Shown here: one piece after another, positions 47,201-60,615 of the stretch
Layout of the letters: each line of letters begins with the position of its first letter
Position numbering within the stretch: the stretch's first letter is position 1
Source: Posidonia oceanica
Lineage: Eukaryota > Streptophyta > Magnoliopsida > Alismatales > Posidoniaceae
Assembly: GCA_037176725.1 (NCBI GenBank)
Contig: JAZBRS010000013.1
Span: 12,031,001-12,095,000, forward strand
DNA: 64,000 nucleotides
Reading direction: 5' to 3'
Translations under genes and position numbers: made by a program
The notes under the pieces: model-generated
What the model saw: the letters and a program-made list of their open reading frames with translations, nothing else
What the model was told of the DNA's origin: nothing
The model's database searches: none

Positions 47201-48197
47201 TGGGGGATGCAGTGGGATAATGCAAGGAAAGTGCAGGGTGATGAGTTGACGGACTTATCGCCGAATAGTTAGGGCTACCAGCCCGGTGCGTTAGGGGGAC
47301 GATACCACAGGGCAGCAAAAGATGCACCTGGTATCAGGAATGATACCAGGGGGCAGCCGCAGCACCCCTGGCATTAAAATGTGAAGGGTGGATGGATAGA
47401 TGATAAGTTGACGGACCTATTGCCGAGCAGTTAGGGCTGCCAGCCCGAATGCAATGCAAATATGCGGGATGACATATTAATCGGTGTCAACCGAACAGTT
47501 AGGGCTGCCAGCCCTATGCAGAGGAATGCAGAATGATAGGTTAACGGACCCATTACCGAGCAGTTAGGGCTGCCGACCCAGTGCGACATTTTAATGGGTG
47601 TCGCCCGAGCAATTAGGGCTGCGAGCCCGGATAAGGTGAGATGGAAGTAAAGGCTCACCGCGCAGTGTGCAATGCTGGTGGGGAATGCAATGGAAAGTGT
47701 AATGCAATGCAACGCAATGATGTAGTGTAATGTGATACAATGGCGGCTGGCCGGATAGAAGGGATATCAGCCCGATGCAAACGATGCAAGTGCGAATCTC
47801 GGCGTAATCCTGGCGATTAAACTGGTGCCCATGAAATGCTAATGGTAATGCGAATGCTTGATGAAATGCAGTGAGATGGGATGTGGTGTAGATGGTAAGT
47901 ATGCTGACTCGTTGCTGGATGACTGGGGGTCATCAGCCCGAGAAGGGGTGCCAAACAAGACTAACGTGATTGCCGAACAGAACGCCAGACACTTTGACAA
48001 TTGTCATCCGGGCAATTAGGGCTGCCAGCTCGAAAGACAAGGAACGACACCTCAAGGCAGCAAAAAAAGATGCCCCTGGTATTGAGAAACGATATCAGGG
48101 GGTAGTAGGAACGATGCCCCTCGTATCGAAATACAAAGCGAAGACAAAACTAATGTATTTGCCAACTGAGTAGTTAGGGGTACCAGCCCGAAAAAGC
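47201..48197. repeat. 3' UTR with GGGCTGCCAGCCC hairpin repeats
   Basis: Multiple loosely spaced units with GAGCAGTTAGGGCTGCCAGC and preceding GTTGACGGACC...ATTGCC or TTTTAATGGGTGTC...CCGAGC segments. GGGCTGCCAGCCC is a perfect short palindrome around a 3-base loop. PPT-like reverse motifs (GATGCCCCTGGT) occur at about 48070 and a variant near 47326. No gene. Confidence 0.75.
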
Positions 48198-50610
48198 GAT
48201 AGTTTACGGTCCTATCAACCGGAAGTGATAGTTTACAGTCCTATCAACCGGGAGAGCGACGATTGGCATGATAAGTTTTCAGGCTTATCAACCAAAATCA
48301 GATAGTTTACGATCCTATCAACCGGAAGCGATGATTGGCATGATAAGTTTCAGGCTTATCAACCAAGATCGGATAGTTTACGGTCCTATCAACCGGAAGC
48401 GATAGTTTACGGTCCAATCAACCGAAAGCGATGATTGGCATGACAAGTTTTCAAGCTTATCAACCAAGATCGGATAGTTTAAGGTCCAATCAACCGGAAG
48501 TGATACTTAACGGTCTTATCAACCGGAAGCGATGATTGGCATGATAAGTTTTCAGGCTTATCAACCAAGATCGGATAGTTTACGATCCTATCAACAGGAA
48601 GCGATGATTGGCATGATAAGTTTTCAGGCTTATCAACCAATATTGGATAGTTTACGGTCCTATCAACCAGAAGCGATGATTGGCATGATAAGTTTTCAAG
48701 CTTATCAACCAAGATCGGATAGTTTACGGTCCTATCAACCGGAAGCGATGATTGGCATGATAAGTTTTCAGGCTTATCAACCAAGATCAGATAGTTTACA
48801 GTCCTATCAACCGGAAGCGATAGTTTACGGTCCAATCAACCGGAAGCGATGATTGGCATGATAAGTTTTCAAGCTTATCAACCAAGATCGGATAGTTTAT
48901 GGTCCTATCAACCAGAAGCGATAGTTAACGGTCCTATCAACCGAAAGCGATAGTTTACGGTCCAATCAACAGGAAGCGATGATTGGCATGATAAGTTTTC
49001 AGGCTTATCAACCAATATCGGATAGTTTACGGTCCTATCAACCGGAAGTGATGATTGGCATGATAAGTTTTCAGGCTTATCAACCAAGATCGGATAGTTT
49101 ACGGTCCTTTCAACCAGAAGTGATGATTGGCATGATAAGTTTTCAGGCTTATCAACCAAGATCGGATAGTTTACAGTCCTATCAACCGGAAGTGATAGTT
49201 TACAGTCCAATCAACCGGAAGCGATGATTGGCAGGATAAGTTTTCAAGCTTATCAACCAAGATTGGATAGTTTACGGTCCTATCAATCGGAAGCGATAGT
49301 TAACGGTTCTATCAACTGGAAGCGATAGTTTACGATCCACTCAACCGAAAGCGATGATTGGCATGATAAGTTTTCAGGCTTATCAACCAAGATCAGATAG
49401 TTTATGGTCCTATCAACCGGAAGTGATGATTGGCATGAGAAGTTTTCAGGCTTATCAACCAAGATCGGATAGTTTACAGTCCTATCAACCGGAAGCGATG
49501 ATTGTCATGATAAGTTTTCAGGCTTATCAACCAAGATCGGATAGTTTACGGTCCTATCAACCGGAAGCGATGATTGGCATGATAAGTTTTCAAGCTTATC
49601 AACCAAGATCGGATAGTTTATGGTCCTATCAACTGGAAGCGATAGTTTACGGTCCAATCAACCGGAAGCGATGATTGGCATGATAAGTTTTTAAGCTTAT
49701 CAACCAAGATCGAATAGTTTACGATCCTATCAACCGGAAGCGATAGTTTACGGTCCTATCAACCGGGAGCGATAGTTTACAGTCTTATCAACTGGGAGAG
49801 CGATGATTGGCATGATAAGTTTTCAGGCTTATCAACCAGGATCGGATAGTTTACGGTCCTATCAACCGGAAGCGATGATTGGCATGATATGTTTTCAGGG
49901 TTATCAACCAAGATCGGATAGTTTACAGTCTTATCAACCGAAAGTGATAGTTTATGGTCCTATCAACCGGACGTGATGATTGGCAAGATAAGTTTTCAAG
50001 CTTATCAACCATGATCAGATAGTTTATGGTCCTATCAACCGGAAGCGATAGTTAACAGTCCTATCAACTGGAAGCGATAGTTTACGGTCCTATCAATCGG
50101 AGGCGATGATTGGCATGATAAGCTTTCAGGCTTATCAACCAAGATCGAATAGTTTACGATCCTATCAATTGGAAGTGATGATTGGCGTGATAAGTTTTTA
50201 GGCTTATCAACCAAGATCTGATAGTTTACGGTCCTATCAACTAGAAGCGATGATTGGTATGATAAGTTTTCCAGCTATCAACCAAGATCGGATAGTTTAC
50301 AGTCCTATCATCCGGAAGCGATAGTTTACGATCCTATCAACCGGAAGCGATGATTGGCATGATAAGTTTTCAAGCTTATCAACCAAGATAGGATAGTTTA
50401 CGATCCTATCAGCCAGAAGCGATGATTGGCATGATAAGTTTTCAGGCTTATCAACCAAGATCGGATAGTTTACGGTCCTATCAACCGAAAGCGATAGTTT
50501 ACGGTCCTATCAATCTGATGCGATGATTGGCATGATAAGTTTTCAAGCTTATCAACCAAGATTGGATAGTTTATGGTCCTATCAACCAAAAGCGATGATT
50601 GGCATTCAAA
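48198..50610. repeat. 72-bp tandem array with stem-loop units, about 2.4 kb
   Basis: The main unit is GATGATTGGCATGATAAGTT, TTCAGGCTTATCAACCAAGA, TCGGATAGTTTACGGTCCTA, TCAACCGGAAGC (72 bp; for example starts at 48531, 48603 and 48675), with 29-bp half-units (GATAGTTTACGGTCCTATC...) inserted irregularly. Each unit has two short inverted repeats: GATAAG...CTTATC and GATAG...CTATC. Related to the 9677-10806 array. Copies vary by scattered transitions. Confidence 0.93.
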
Positions 50611-51827
50611 AATTTTAAAAAGCGCAGAGCCTCTGAGCGAGGTCTTGCAAAAAGGGTGCTCGTCCTTGACTCCGATTTTCGAAAACAGGTAGAAGGGGAA
50701 AAAGATTGTTTATAGTATATATGTTTCTGTGGCTTTGGATTCAAAGCAGCTGCTTGGTGAGAGGATGCTTCTGCATGTCTTCATTCAGGAGACTCGGTCC
50801 TCGAGCAATGCCATGTCGAGTTGTGGTTGGCGGCTCTCATTCTCACTCTTTGTTCGTGATGATGCCTCAGCTTTGTAGTGTATAGCCTTTGGCTGCTTGT
50901 TGGTAGTAGAAACGTCGGGCGTAGCCTTACGGCCTCTGTCTTAACTCCTCAGGGACCGATTACCGCTTTTGATGCTCTCGAATAGATGTTTCTTTTTCCC
51001 TCTTGAGTGACTGGATTTGCATCTGACCTGCCAGGGAAGTGAAGTCGTTGCTTGCACAAGGGACTTGAGCGTGCTGCTTCACTCGGAGGATGGGGCCAGG
51101 TCCTCTTGATGGTGCTTCTCGTGCAGTTGGCAATTGTTGCTTGTAGTTAGAGGTTGAGGCAGCTTTGATGCTTGCCCAATGTACATTTCCTACTATTTTT
51201 ATTTTTGCTCACATGATCTCAATTCTTTTGGTTATGCATTTCTTCGCCCTCTTGGAGTAGCGGTTCCTGACGAGGAGTTAAGAGTTCTGCTGTTCAGCAT
51301 ACGCCCTCAGCCTCAGCTGTGTGTATAGGCAGCCTCTGGCTAAGCTCTGCTCTGCTTCAGTCCTCCCCATGTTCAGTGGACTCTCTCGATTGGATAGGTC
51401 TCGCTTTTGGAGATTCGCGCTCAACGAGATTCTTTGCTCTGTTCTGAGTCTCACACTGTGGCCACATGCAAAGAGATGGCACCGCTTGGGTGAGTCCTGC
51501 CTGAGATAGTTGATGCTTGACATCCCCTCGGGGCTACTTGTAGTCCGAAGCCGTTTTTTGGATTATGCAAATTTTTGTGGGTTTTTTGCATTTTAAGGGA
51601 AGGAACAAACATATTTTTGGATTTTGCATGTGTTTTGTATTTTTTATGGTCTTTTGCTTGGGAAAACATAAAATCAAAAACCGGCAGAAGGAGAAAACAT
51701 GTTTTTGTAGCTTTGCATATCTTGATTTTTTTTGTTGTTTTTGGCCTTTTATAAGATGCGAGAGATGATATGTATATGCAGTAAGATGATATGTACATGT
51801 GCGAGGAGTGACAGATGTGCAAGATGA
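50611..51827. other. Unannotated spacer in the degenerate element
   Basis: A single-copy stretch within this window; no recognisable protein on either strand. 51560-51740 is T-rich and partly repeats 52050-52150 (TTTTTTATG...GAAAACA...AAAT). Confidence 0.5.
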
Positions 51828-52025
51828 TAAGTTGACGGACCTATTGCCGGATAGTTAAGGCTATCAGCCCGGTGTGACATTTTAATGGGTGTCAACCGAG
51901 TAGTTAGGGCTACCAGCCTGATGTGACATTTTAACGGGTAGTAGCCGAGCAGTTAGGGCTGCCAGCCCGATGTGACATTTTAACAGATGTCAACCGAGCT
52001 ATTAGGGCTGCCAGTCTGGATGTGA
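51828..52025. repeat. 49-bp tandem repeat, about 3.5 units
   Basis: Unit: GTGACATTTTAA, GGGTGTCAACCGAGCAGTTA, GGGCTGCCAGCCCGAT; starts at 51874, 51923 and 51972. Related to units in 47201-48197. Confidence 0.85.
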
Positions 52026-52253
52026 TGAATGCATGAAGAAGAAGGAAGTGCTTGTTTTTAAGTTTTGTGGATTCTATGTTTTTTATGATTTTTTATGATT
52101 TTCCGACAAAGCGAGAAAACACAAAAATAAAACAAAACAAAGCAAAAGAAAATAAAAGACAATGCAGAAATCAAAAGAGGGGTAAGAGGGACTTACTTGT
52201 CAGCAACCTCGGGAGGGAGGTGCTGGATCTGCTCCCGTGCCGCTGGTGCTGCC

Positions 52254-54187
52254 CTAGTGACTCTGGTCACGTGCTCTCTCATCCTTGTAAAGTTGTTCTG
52301 ATTGGGCCAATGAGATGGGAGACTGAGGAGATGGGACAGCCAAAGGAGCCAGAGATGAATTCAAGCTGATGTGATCAGGAGGATCCATCGGGGAGGAAAA
52401 GGAGTTAGCAAGGACAAGAGGGGAGGGATTGGTCCCAGAGGTTCCCACATCCCGAGAGGTTGTGCACCCGAAAGAGGGGGAGGAAAATGGGTCGGTTTGA
52501 GTTGGTGGTGCTGGGGGGGCCGAGACTGCCTCCTGCACCCCGATGAAGTTGAGCCCATCATCGATCCAGACCTGGTTGATGTCCCGAAGAGTATAGCAGC
52601 CATCAGTCGAGTGTCCTGCGGCTATGACTGCAGTACAAGCTCGCATCATACCATGGTGGCAGTGGATTCAGTGGTGAGCAAGTTACCAGTAGCCTCAAGA
52701 AGGATGCAACCAAAGGGAAGATGACACTCAGCGGGCTAGCTAGCAGAGTGTAGCCATTCTCGATGCGGCGATGCCGTCCCTTCTTAGGCTGCGATCCCTG
52801 TCGAGCTAGTGCGACGTGGTGCACAGGCTCAACGGGAGGAGTATCAAGTGAGGGCACGAGAGGAGGGACAACGGGTGCCAGTTTGACTTGGAGCACGTCG
52901 CGCCTTCGTGCCAGTCGTCCAGCTGAGCTGACAGAAACGATAAAGCTGTCAATTAAATCCTGGACAGCGTCGCGCAAGGCGAAGCACTGGTCCATTTCAT
53001 GGCCAAGGGTGCGATGAAACTTACAATGAGCAGTGACGTCATACCACTCAGAGGCCGGATCAGGAGAAGGAAGTGGAGCTAGCTCCCTCAGCAAGGGTTG
53101 GACCAAAGGATATATTGCGCTAAGGGATTCCGCCAGAGGAGTGTACTGGTGAGGCTGACGTTGAGACCTCTGCTGTCCTTGGGCAAGCAGCTCAGCAGAG
53201 GTAGGAAGGGGAGAGTGTGCAGTGATGGGGATCCCGATTGTTTCGGCATCGATGAGATCCTGCACCGCATTCTGCAGAGTGAAGCATTTGTTTGTCGATT
53301 GACCGACACAACGATGGAACATGCAGAACAGGTGTGGCCTAAACCACGCCGGAAGGGGGTCCGAAGGTGGGCGAGAATCAGGGCGTGTCAAAAGATGAGC
53401 GACCCTAGGGAACAAGGAACCGAGTGGTTGGACTAAGCGAGTGAAGTCAGAGGGTTGGCGTCGGGCATGCTTTGCCTTTTGCTGCTGCTTATTGGGAGTA
53501 GGAAGAGGAAGTGCAGGAGAAGGGGTTGCAACATAGGAAAGCTGACTCTGCAAAGCTCGGGCTAGGGCCTGCATCTCCTGGGCTAGTTGGGAGAAGGATC
53601 CGACTTGGGGAGATAAGGTGGCTAGGGCGGCAAACCTAGAGGACATAGGGGGCCCCAACGAGGGTTCCACTGGATTAGGAAGGGGGAACTCAGAAGGAGG
53701 ACCAGAAGGGAAAAAGGGATGTGCCCCAGCACGAGGAACAGGGGTCGGATAGAAAAGGGATCTAAAATGAGGGTTGAAGGGGGCACAACCGGCGAAGGGT
53801 GCGACGATGCCACAAGTGGGGGAGATGATATCCCAGCATGGGACATCACAAACGATCCCTGAGGCAGGGGAGTAGACTGGCCAGAAAGGAGGACGAAAGA
53901 TGTGGGCGCAAAAGCCACAGCAGATGGATAAGGAAACTGACCCATAGACGGGGGAGACACCTGATAGCTCAGTCCATGGGTGTCAAGCGGAAGTGAGGGC
54001 TGACCTCGTGCCCTAGCACGACGCGCGACAGGCGGATTGGAGACAAGGGCAGCCGGGCTAGGGAGCGATCCAGGAAGAGGTGCCTAGAGAAAGGGGCGGA
54101 TGCTGGGTAGGAAGGAAGAAGGAGACTGGTTAACAGTCCCGGCATCCGCAAAAGGTGGTGGACAGAAGGATGGATCCCCCATGGCAA
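52254..54187 (-). pseudogene. Gag remnant with a triplicated zinc-knuckle module, no capsid core
   Basis: A Pro/Ser-rich N-terminal region (54187-53600, frameshifted) passes directly to three copies of a 100-130-residue module. Each has Y/FTPLAESLSAIYPLV-like helix, a P.PxWYD tract, then C-x2-H-x4-H-x4-C. Fingers lie at 53325-53283 (CMFHRCVGQSTNKC, second His replaced by Gln), 53025-52983 (CKFHRTLGHEMDQC) and about 52632-52585 (frameshifted inside, GHSTDGC). Element 1 gag has one such module. The capsid/Gag core seen in the other two gags is missing. It could only encode an RNA-binding protein at most; as read it is broken. Confidence 0.75.
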
Positions 54188-54889
54188 TAGGGAGAATCCG
54201 GACAGGCGGGAGAAAAGGGACAGTCGGAAACTATAAGCAAGGATGTGGAGCCAACGTAACCTGAGAACGCATAGACAGGCACAACTCCAAACTGAGAATA
54301 GACAAACAAAATGGTTAGATGGTTTGCAAGGGCATTAATTTTGGCATGAATGGCACACATGCAAATGAATGTTCTAGTATGCGCTCTCTTACCATGCATG
54401 TCCTGAATGGGCTGCCCACTCGGACTCTCTCACTGGATATGGGATTTAGACTCTAGTTAGAAAAAGTAAGGCTCCCATCTAAATCCTGGCCAAAGCTCAG
54501 ATAGTGACGGGTGGTGCGTTTGGGAGCCGTCAACCTGCCAAAGCAAGGCTTGTACCCCCTAGTAACACCGACACGACCCCGGACAAGGGGGACAAGGCCA
54601 ATCCACCTGCGCTATTGCCAAAGCGATGGAACATGCAGACAAGACCTATCCTTCTCAGACTAGTAGGCGGACTCAGGGAGGAGAAGAATGCATGCCCTAT
54701 ATGCTCAAACATGCGAGTATGCGTTAAGTTTTTTAACTTACATATTTTATTAACCGCAAAGGGGGAAAAGTTGGTGTAGAAGCTCTAGTAAGCCTAAGTG
54801 TCACTTTTACTTGCATTTTTTAAGTTAAACCAAGGAAGGAGGCAATCACATCTCTACTTTACCTTAAGATTAATGCAAGAAAGAGGAAA
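54188..54889 (-). other. Leader of the degenerate element, first part
   Basis: 54480-54690 is conserved with 23930-24130 in element 1, including CCAAAGCTCAGATAGTGACG and AACACCGACACGACCCC. A GTAAGAG donor-like site lies near 54390, at the same place relative to gag as in element 1. No gene. Confidence 0.75.
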
Positions 54890-54894
54890 CAAAC
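54890..54894. repeat. Target-site duplication, left copy (CAAAC)
   Basis: CAAAC precedes the solo LTR and is repeated at 60616-60620. Confidence 0.88.
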
Positions 54895-57800
54895 TATAGT
54901 AATCCCAATCAGAATCAAGCTTACTATTAGCGACGAAGATCCGAGGAGGAGGGCTCAACTCGAAAACACTTAAAACAGAGGAGAAAAGATAAGAAAAGAA
55001 GAAGATAAGACAAATTAGAGTCGCCACCATGTCTATTATCGGGAGACAAGGAAAATCGGGGGAAATGCGTGAGTTAACACACAAAACCAAGCAAGAAATG
55101 CAAAGCAAAGCAATGCAAAGGAAAACAAATGCAAATGAATGCAAATGAGATGACTCATACCTAGGATAAGGGCAATATGGTCATTACGGGCCAAAAGACT
55201 GGGCAAGGACTCCTGTTACGTGCGGGGAAGGTGTTAGGCACCCCCGACACGCCCAAGAATCGGTCTTTCTAGGCTTACACTCGCATACGCAGGGAAATGC
55301 AGGTTTGAATGCCTAAATGCCAATGAATGCCTGAATGAATGCTCATAGGTGTGCTCTAAGTGGTGGGATGCAAAGCAAGAAAGTAAACGTGCAGTCTAAG
55401 TGCTCAGCAACGCTGTTTGTGTTCCGAACCAGGCAGAACCTGGCTCCTGAGAACTCTAGGCAGTAAGCATCATTGCCCTATATGCAAATGCAAGCAAAAA
55501 AGCAAAACGACAGTAAAACCAAGCAATGCAAGCGACATGCAAAGGAAAACATCATAAGACACGCAAAACAATGCGAGAAGCGGAAGCGACACGTAAAACG
55601 GTGCAAGAGAACAAGATCAACACGCAAAACAATGCGAGAAAGCAAAGCGGCAAGCAAAACGGTGCAAGAAAGCAAAGCGGCACGCAAAACAATGCCAAGA
55701 TAGAGTGGGCACGCGAAACGGTGCCAAAAACAAAGCGGGCACGCAAAACGGTGCCAAAAGCAAAGCGGACACGCGAAACTGTGCCAAAAGCAGAGCGGGC
55801 ACGCAAAACGGTGCCGAAAAACGAAGCGGGCATGCGAAACGGTGCCAGAAAACAAAGCGGGCACGCAAAATGGTGCCAAAAGCAGAGCGGGCACGCAAAA
55901 CGGTGCCAAAAGCAAAGCGGGCACGCGAAACGGTGCCAAAAACAAAGTGGAATAAAACATCGACAAAGCCATGCAGATGCAAATGCAAAGAGAGGGGACA
56001 AGAGAAGCGAAAGGAGAAGCAAACAGTGCGTGTGTGAGAACAGACACTGTTTAAGGGCCACGCAGAGTAGGTGTGAAGACCTACAATGGGGAAAATAAGC
56101 AAGTGGAAGGATCACCTCCATTTTGCAACAGTTTCCCACTAAACCGTCCCTCGATATTTCTCGCACGCTGCCCAAAGCTCACAGTGCGATCACATCGTGA
56201 AAAAGGGGGAAGAAAGTTGTAATTAGTGGTGAATCTGGGGGAAACACAACACAAAACACTTGGGAATACACTAAAAAAGGGGAGCAGAACTGATAGATAA
56301 GAGGAGGAAGTCCTATTCTACATGTTCGAGGAAACAGAAAGCGAAAACGATGCATGCAATGCAAATGGTGTGCAAATGAATGCTGTACAGGGGTTCAGGA
56401 GGACTTACCTGGGAAATCTGAAGCCTGATCTGAGATCTGTTTGGTCCATGCTGAAGTGCGCTCCGCCGGGGTCGTCCAGGTAGCTTGGTTGAGAAGATCC
56501 AAGGGCCGGATCGGAAGATATCCCAGCTTCAAGGCAGAGGGGCCAGAACAGGGGAGAAGAATGGATCTAAGTGTAAAGGAGGTCCTAGGGGTGTGCAAAA
56601 CAGGTCCTCTCCTGTGAATGGGAGCTAAGGGTGTTTAAGTGTGTGCAAGGAATGCAAAAATGCAAGAATGCATGAGTGCAATGCATGCAAAATGCAAGAA
56701 AAGACCTAAGGATGATTTTTCAGAAAATTAGGGACTTAAATGTAATTTTTGAAAGAATGGGGGTCTAAATGCAAAGATTTTGAAAAGTTCGGGGCTTTTT
56801 ATGCAAGATTTTTGAAAGCTTAGGGGTCTGAATGCAATTTTGCAAGATGCAGGGTTCTAAATGCAACCTAATAAGGTAAACATGCACTGGAATAGGCTTT
56901 GCAATCATATGGAGGATCTATATGCAATTTTAAAACATGCAGGGGTTGAAATGCAATTTTGTAAGAAAAAATGCGAGCTAAATACATGCTATGCATGATG
57001 CAGAGGACCTATGTGCAAAATCAGGAAGCAAGAGCTAAGCATGCAATGCAGTAAATAGAGGATGCAAACAGAATGCTTGATAACAGATCAAAGGACCAAC
57101 ATGCAAATAAAGCAAAGATCAGGACTTAACAGCAATTTAATAAGATAACAGCAAGCATTTAAATGGCATTTAACAACTAAAGGACCTAATTGCAAAAATA
57201 AAAACATGCTGGGGCAAACAATAAAGCATAGCAAGCCATGTTGAACCAAGAACGGACTGATATGCAAATATGGCAACTTACTGGACTAGATCTAAAGAAA
57301 CAAGATTAAATCACAACAACAGAGGACCAATGTGTAATAACAGAAACATGCAGGGCTTAATTTAAATGACAACATAAGAAAACAAACAGCATGTGGATGA
57401 CAGTGCAAATAGGCAAGAATGTGGACATTAATTGTAATTCAACATGATTTCAATTCAAAATGAAACGAATCTTAACTGATCAGGACTTATATGTAATATT
57501 AGAAAGTTATAATGATGATAATGCAATGCAAGTAAATTAAGTTAAGTTACTAAAAAAAAAAAAAGGAGAAGTGTGCTTACAGTGGAGAAGATGGCCGGAG
57601 GTTCGCCGGCGATTGCTCTGGACCGGCGGAGGAGGCTTCGGCGCGGCGCGGGAAGGCTGCGGGGGAGACCGGCGTGACGCGGCGGAGGCGGGGGAGGCTT
57701 GCAGTGGCGACGGCGGCGGCGGAGACGCGCGGGAACGCGACTGCAGTCGGAGCGCCGACGACCAGCGCCAGAGAAGACAGGGACTTCGGCGAGCTCGTGT

Positions 57801-60615
57801 GGGCGGCACAGGCGACGAAAACCCTTGGGGAAAGGCCGAGGAGCTAGAGGAGGAAGAGGAGAATCCGAAGGAGACTTCTCTCACCCCTCACGCACGCAGG
57901 AGACGGCCACCCACCTGGGTGACTTTCGGCCGGCCGGAGGAGAGTGGAGACGACTATGTGCGGCAGCTGCTGGTGCGGGGGAGGCTCGGGGACGTCGCCG
58001 AAGGTGGAGGAGGCTTGACAGAGCTTCCAGAAGCAAGCTCCACGGCCCGGTGCAAGATCTGGTTTAGCAGGACTCTTGCTGCGAAGGCCGAGGTGGGTAC
58101 GGCGATGTGTGGCGTTCCAGGCCGAGCCAAGGGTACGGGCGGCTAGGTGGTTGTCTGGGGAGTGCGTGGGAGGAAACAGAAGTGGATTCCACTGAGTGTG
58201 GAGGGAGTTACAGAGGTTTGAAGTTTTCGGGCAAAAAAGGGACCCAAGTGTTTGTAGTGGAATGTGACGAGTGTGGGAGGTTTCTGGATGCGATTTTGGG
58301 TGGCTCGGGAAGGTGGTTACTTGGTGAGTTTGATGGCAAGGTTCTGGGATTTTAGGAGGCTCGTGGCGGTGGATTTTCAATGGGGAAGATCGGTCTGAAA
58401 GGTGTTGGGTGCTGAAGCTTTGGAGGGGTCGTTTCAGGGGTGATTCCTAATGGTTTTTGGCTTCTGGAAGTGGGGGAAGGAAGGTGGAGGTTCTAGGCTT
58501 GAGTGTGTGTCCAAAAAAGATGGGTTGTGAAGGGGAAAAACTGGTTTTGATTCCCTCCCTCTCCACTGAATTTTCTAAGGTCTAACGTCAAAGGAATGGG
58601 TTTCTGCCATCAATGGCAGAGCATGGAAGCGGTTGTTGTGTTGGTCTTCGGCCACAGGGTATGGGAGTGATGGAGGGAAGTCCATGGGATGTCAGGTGGA
58701 GGTTTGAAAAAGAAGGAGGTCTGTCATTTTGCTGTGAGAGGAGGAGAAGAAGAGAAGAAGAAGAAGAAGAAGAGAAGGAGGGAAAGAGGAGGGGAAAACG
58801 TGGGCTGTGGGCGGCACAGTAGAAAAAAAAGGAAAGAAAATGAAGGGGAAAGAGAGGAATGGGCTGTGGGCTGGACCAAAAGGAGGAGAGGTAGAAAAGA
58901 AAGGGAAGAAGGAAGAAAAAGAAAGAAAGAGGAGAAAGAAGAAGGATAAAAACGAATAAAATAAAATAAAATGGGAATAAAAATAAAAAGACTTCAAGGT
59001 GATTGCCCAAGTTAGGATTTTTAGATTTGGTTTTTTAATGGTTGTTTTTAATTAGGATTTTAGGATTAAGGAGTTTTAGTTTTGATTTGGATTTTGAGTT
59101 TTCTTTAAGTGGTTTTTGATTTTTGTTTAAATGTTTGTTAAGTTTTTAAATTGTCTTTTAGTTATGTTTTTCTTGTTAAGTCTTTGGAATTTTTTATTAG
59201 GCTTTTTAAAGATCGTTTTTAAATTAATTAGGGAGAGTTTTAGCCTTTGGTTTTAATCCCTTTTTTTTTTTAAGGTTTTGTTTAAGTTTTGTTTTAAATT
59301 CGATTTTGTTTGTTGGATTCTTTTAATATTTTTTAGTTAAGTTTTTCTTGCTTAATTAAGCGTTTTCAAATTTTTGATTGTTTGTTTCAATTAAGTTTTC
59401 AAATTGTTTCTTTTAGAATTGTTAAGTCAAGTTTTTCCCCCTTTTTTTTTTGATTACTTGCCTTAGTATTTTAAGTTGTTTTCTTTCTTTTTGGGATTTG
59501 TTTTTTGATTGTTTTTGGTGGGGTTTTTATTCTAGCTTGTTTTGATTATATCTTGGTTTTTTCTTTGATTTTATAGCATTTTCTTTTTGTTTGTTTTGCA
59601 TTTTTTAACTTGCATTCTTGGTTTCTGGTTTGAGTTGGATTTAGTTAGGTTTTTGTTTTTGATTGTTTGTTTAAGTTTTTAATTATTTATTTTTAGGATT
59701 TTGACTTGTTTCTCTTTTGTTTTAGAATTTTAAATGTTTTTGAAGGTTTTTTAGGGGTTTAGTAAGAGAGGAGAAGAGGAAATTAGAAAGGAGAGGAAAA
59801 GGGATAAATGGAGGGATAAATAAGAAAGAGAGGAGTTGAAGGAAAATAATTTTTTGAAAATGAAAGAAAATGGTAAAAATAAGATAAAAATAAGAATAAG
59901 ATTGAGAACAGATAGGAGCACAAGGAGGGCCCACAGCCAGACAAAAAAGAGGGAGAAAAGGGGGTGAAAAGAAGGATGATAATCAGGAGAGAGAGAGGAG
60001 AGAGAAAAGAATATTCCAAGAGAGAGAAAAGGATAATTTGGGTAAATGGAGGTCTTAGAGGTTTCAGAAAGGATTGAAATTTGGTGGGTGTGTAGTCTAG
60101 GCTGTCTAGTGTGTGACCTACAGTTTTGGTTTGGTTTTGAGAAAGTTTTGGAAGGGTTTTGAGGTGTAGAAAAAGGGTAGTTTTGCCTAAGATTCCTAGG
60201 GTTTTTGGGGGTGGTTTTGGTTTGAAAGTTTCTAGGATTTTTGGTGGGTTTGTTAAGTCAGGGATGGTGAGTTTTCCTATGGTTTTTGGTTAGTTTTTGG
60301 GTTCGGGAAAGGGGTGTAATCCTAGGTTAAGTTTGGGCTTGTTTTGGAGGGAAAGAGAGAGGGAGAGGTGTGGATTTGGACTTGTATTTAGATGGTTTTA
60401 GGGTAAGGTCTTGGATGGTTTCAAGGTAAGGTTTTGAGAGGGTTTTGGGGTGGTTTTGTGGGTTAGAAAATGGGTGTAGTTCTAGGTTTTGTTTTGAGGT
60501 TTGAGGAGGGGTTTTGATTTGAAAGGAAGGGTGAGGGGAAAGGTGTAATTTTGGGTTTTTTCCTAGCCGCCAGAGAGACCTGCCAATTCAGCCTTGTCGA
60601 AATGGAGTGTCAACA
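54895..60615 (-). mobile_element. Solo giant LTR (5721 bp) of the element 1 family
   Basis: Same block order as the element 1 LTRs, from TATAGTAATCCC (the terminal TG is mutated to TA) to GTGTCAACA, flanked by CAAAC on both sides and by leader sequence of one element on both sides. It has a 9-unit 30-bp array (55690-55955), an ATGCAA-rich block, a GC-rich block 57560-58150, purine-rich sequence to 58950, a T-rich block to 59760 and a GA-rich block to 60050. It arose by recombination between the two LTRs of an inserted element (known mechanism). Clearly more diverged than the pair at 2943 and 24860. No gene called. Confidence 0.9.
55690..55955. repeat. 30-bp tandem array in the solo LTR (9 units)
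   Basis: Same unit as at 3594-4320, nine copies, more variable (for example GGTGCCGAAAA, GGTGCCAGAAAA). Confidence 0.9.

Noticed and set aside
48198..50610. Regularly spaced repeats resembling a CRISPR array
   Set aside because: The whole 72-bp unit is repeated with no unique spacers, and the context is a plant retrotransposon.
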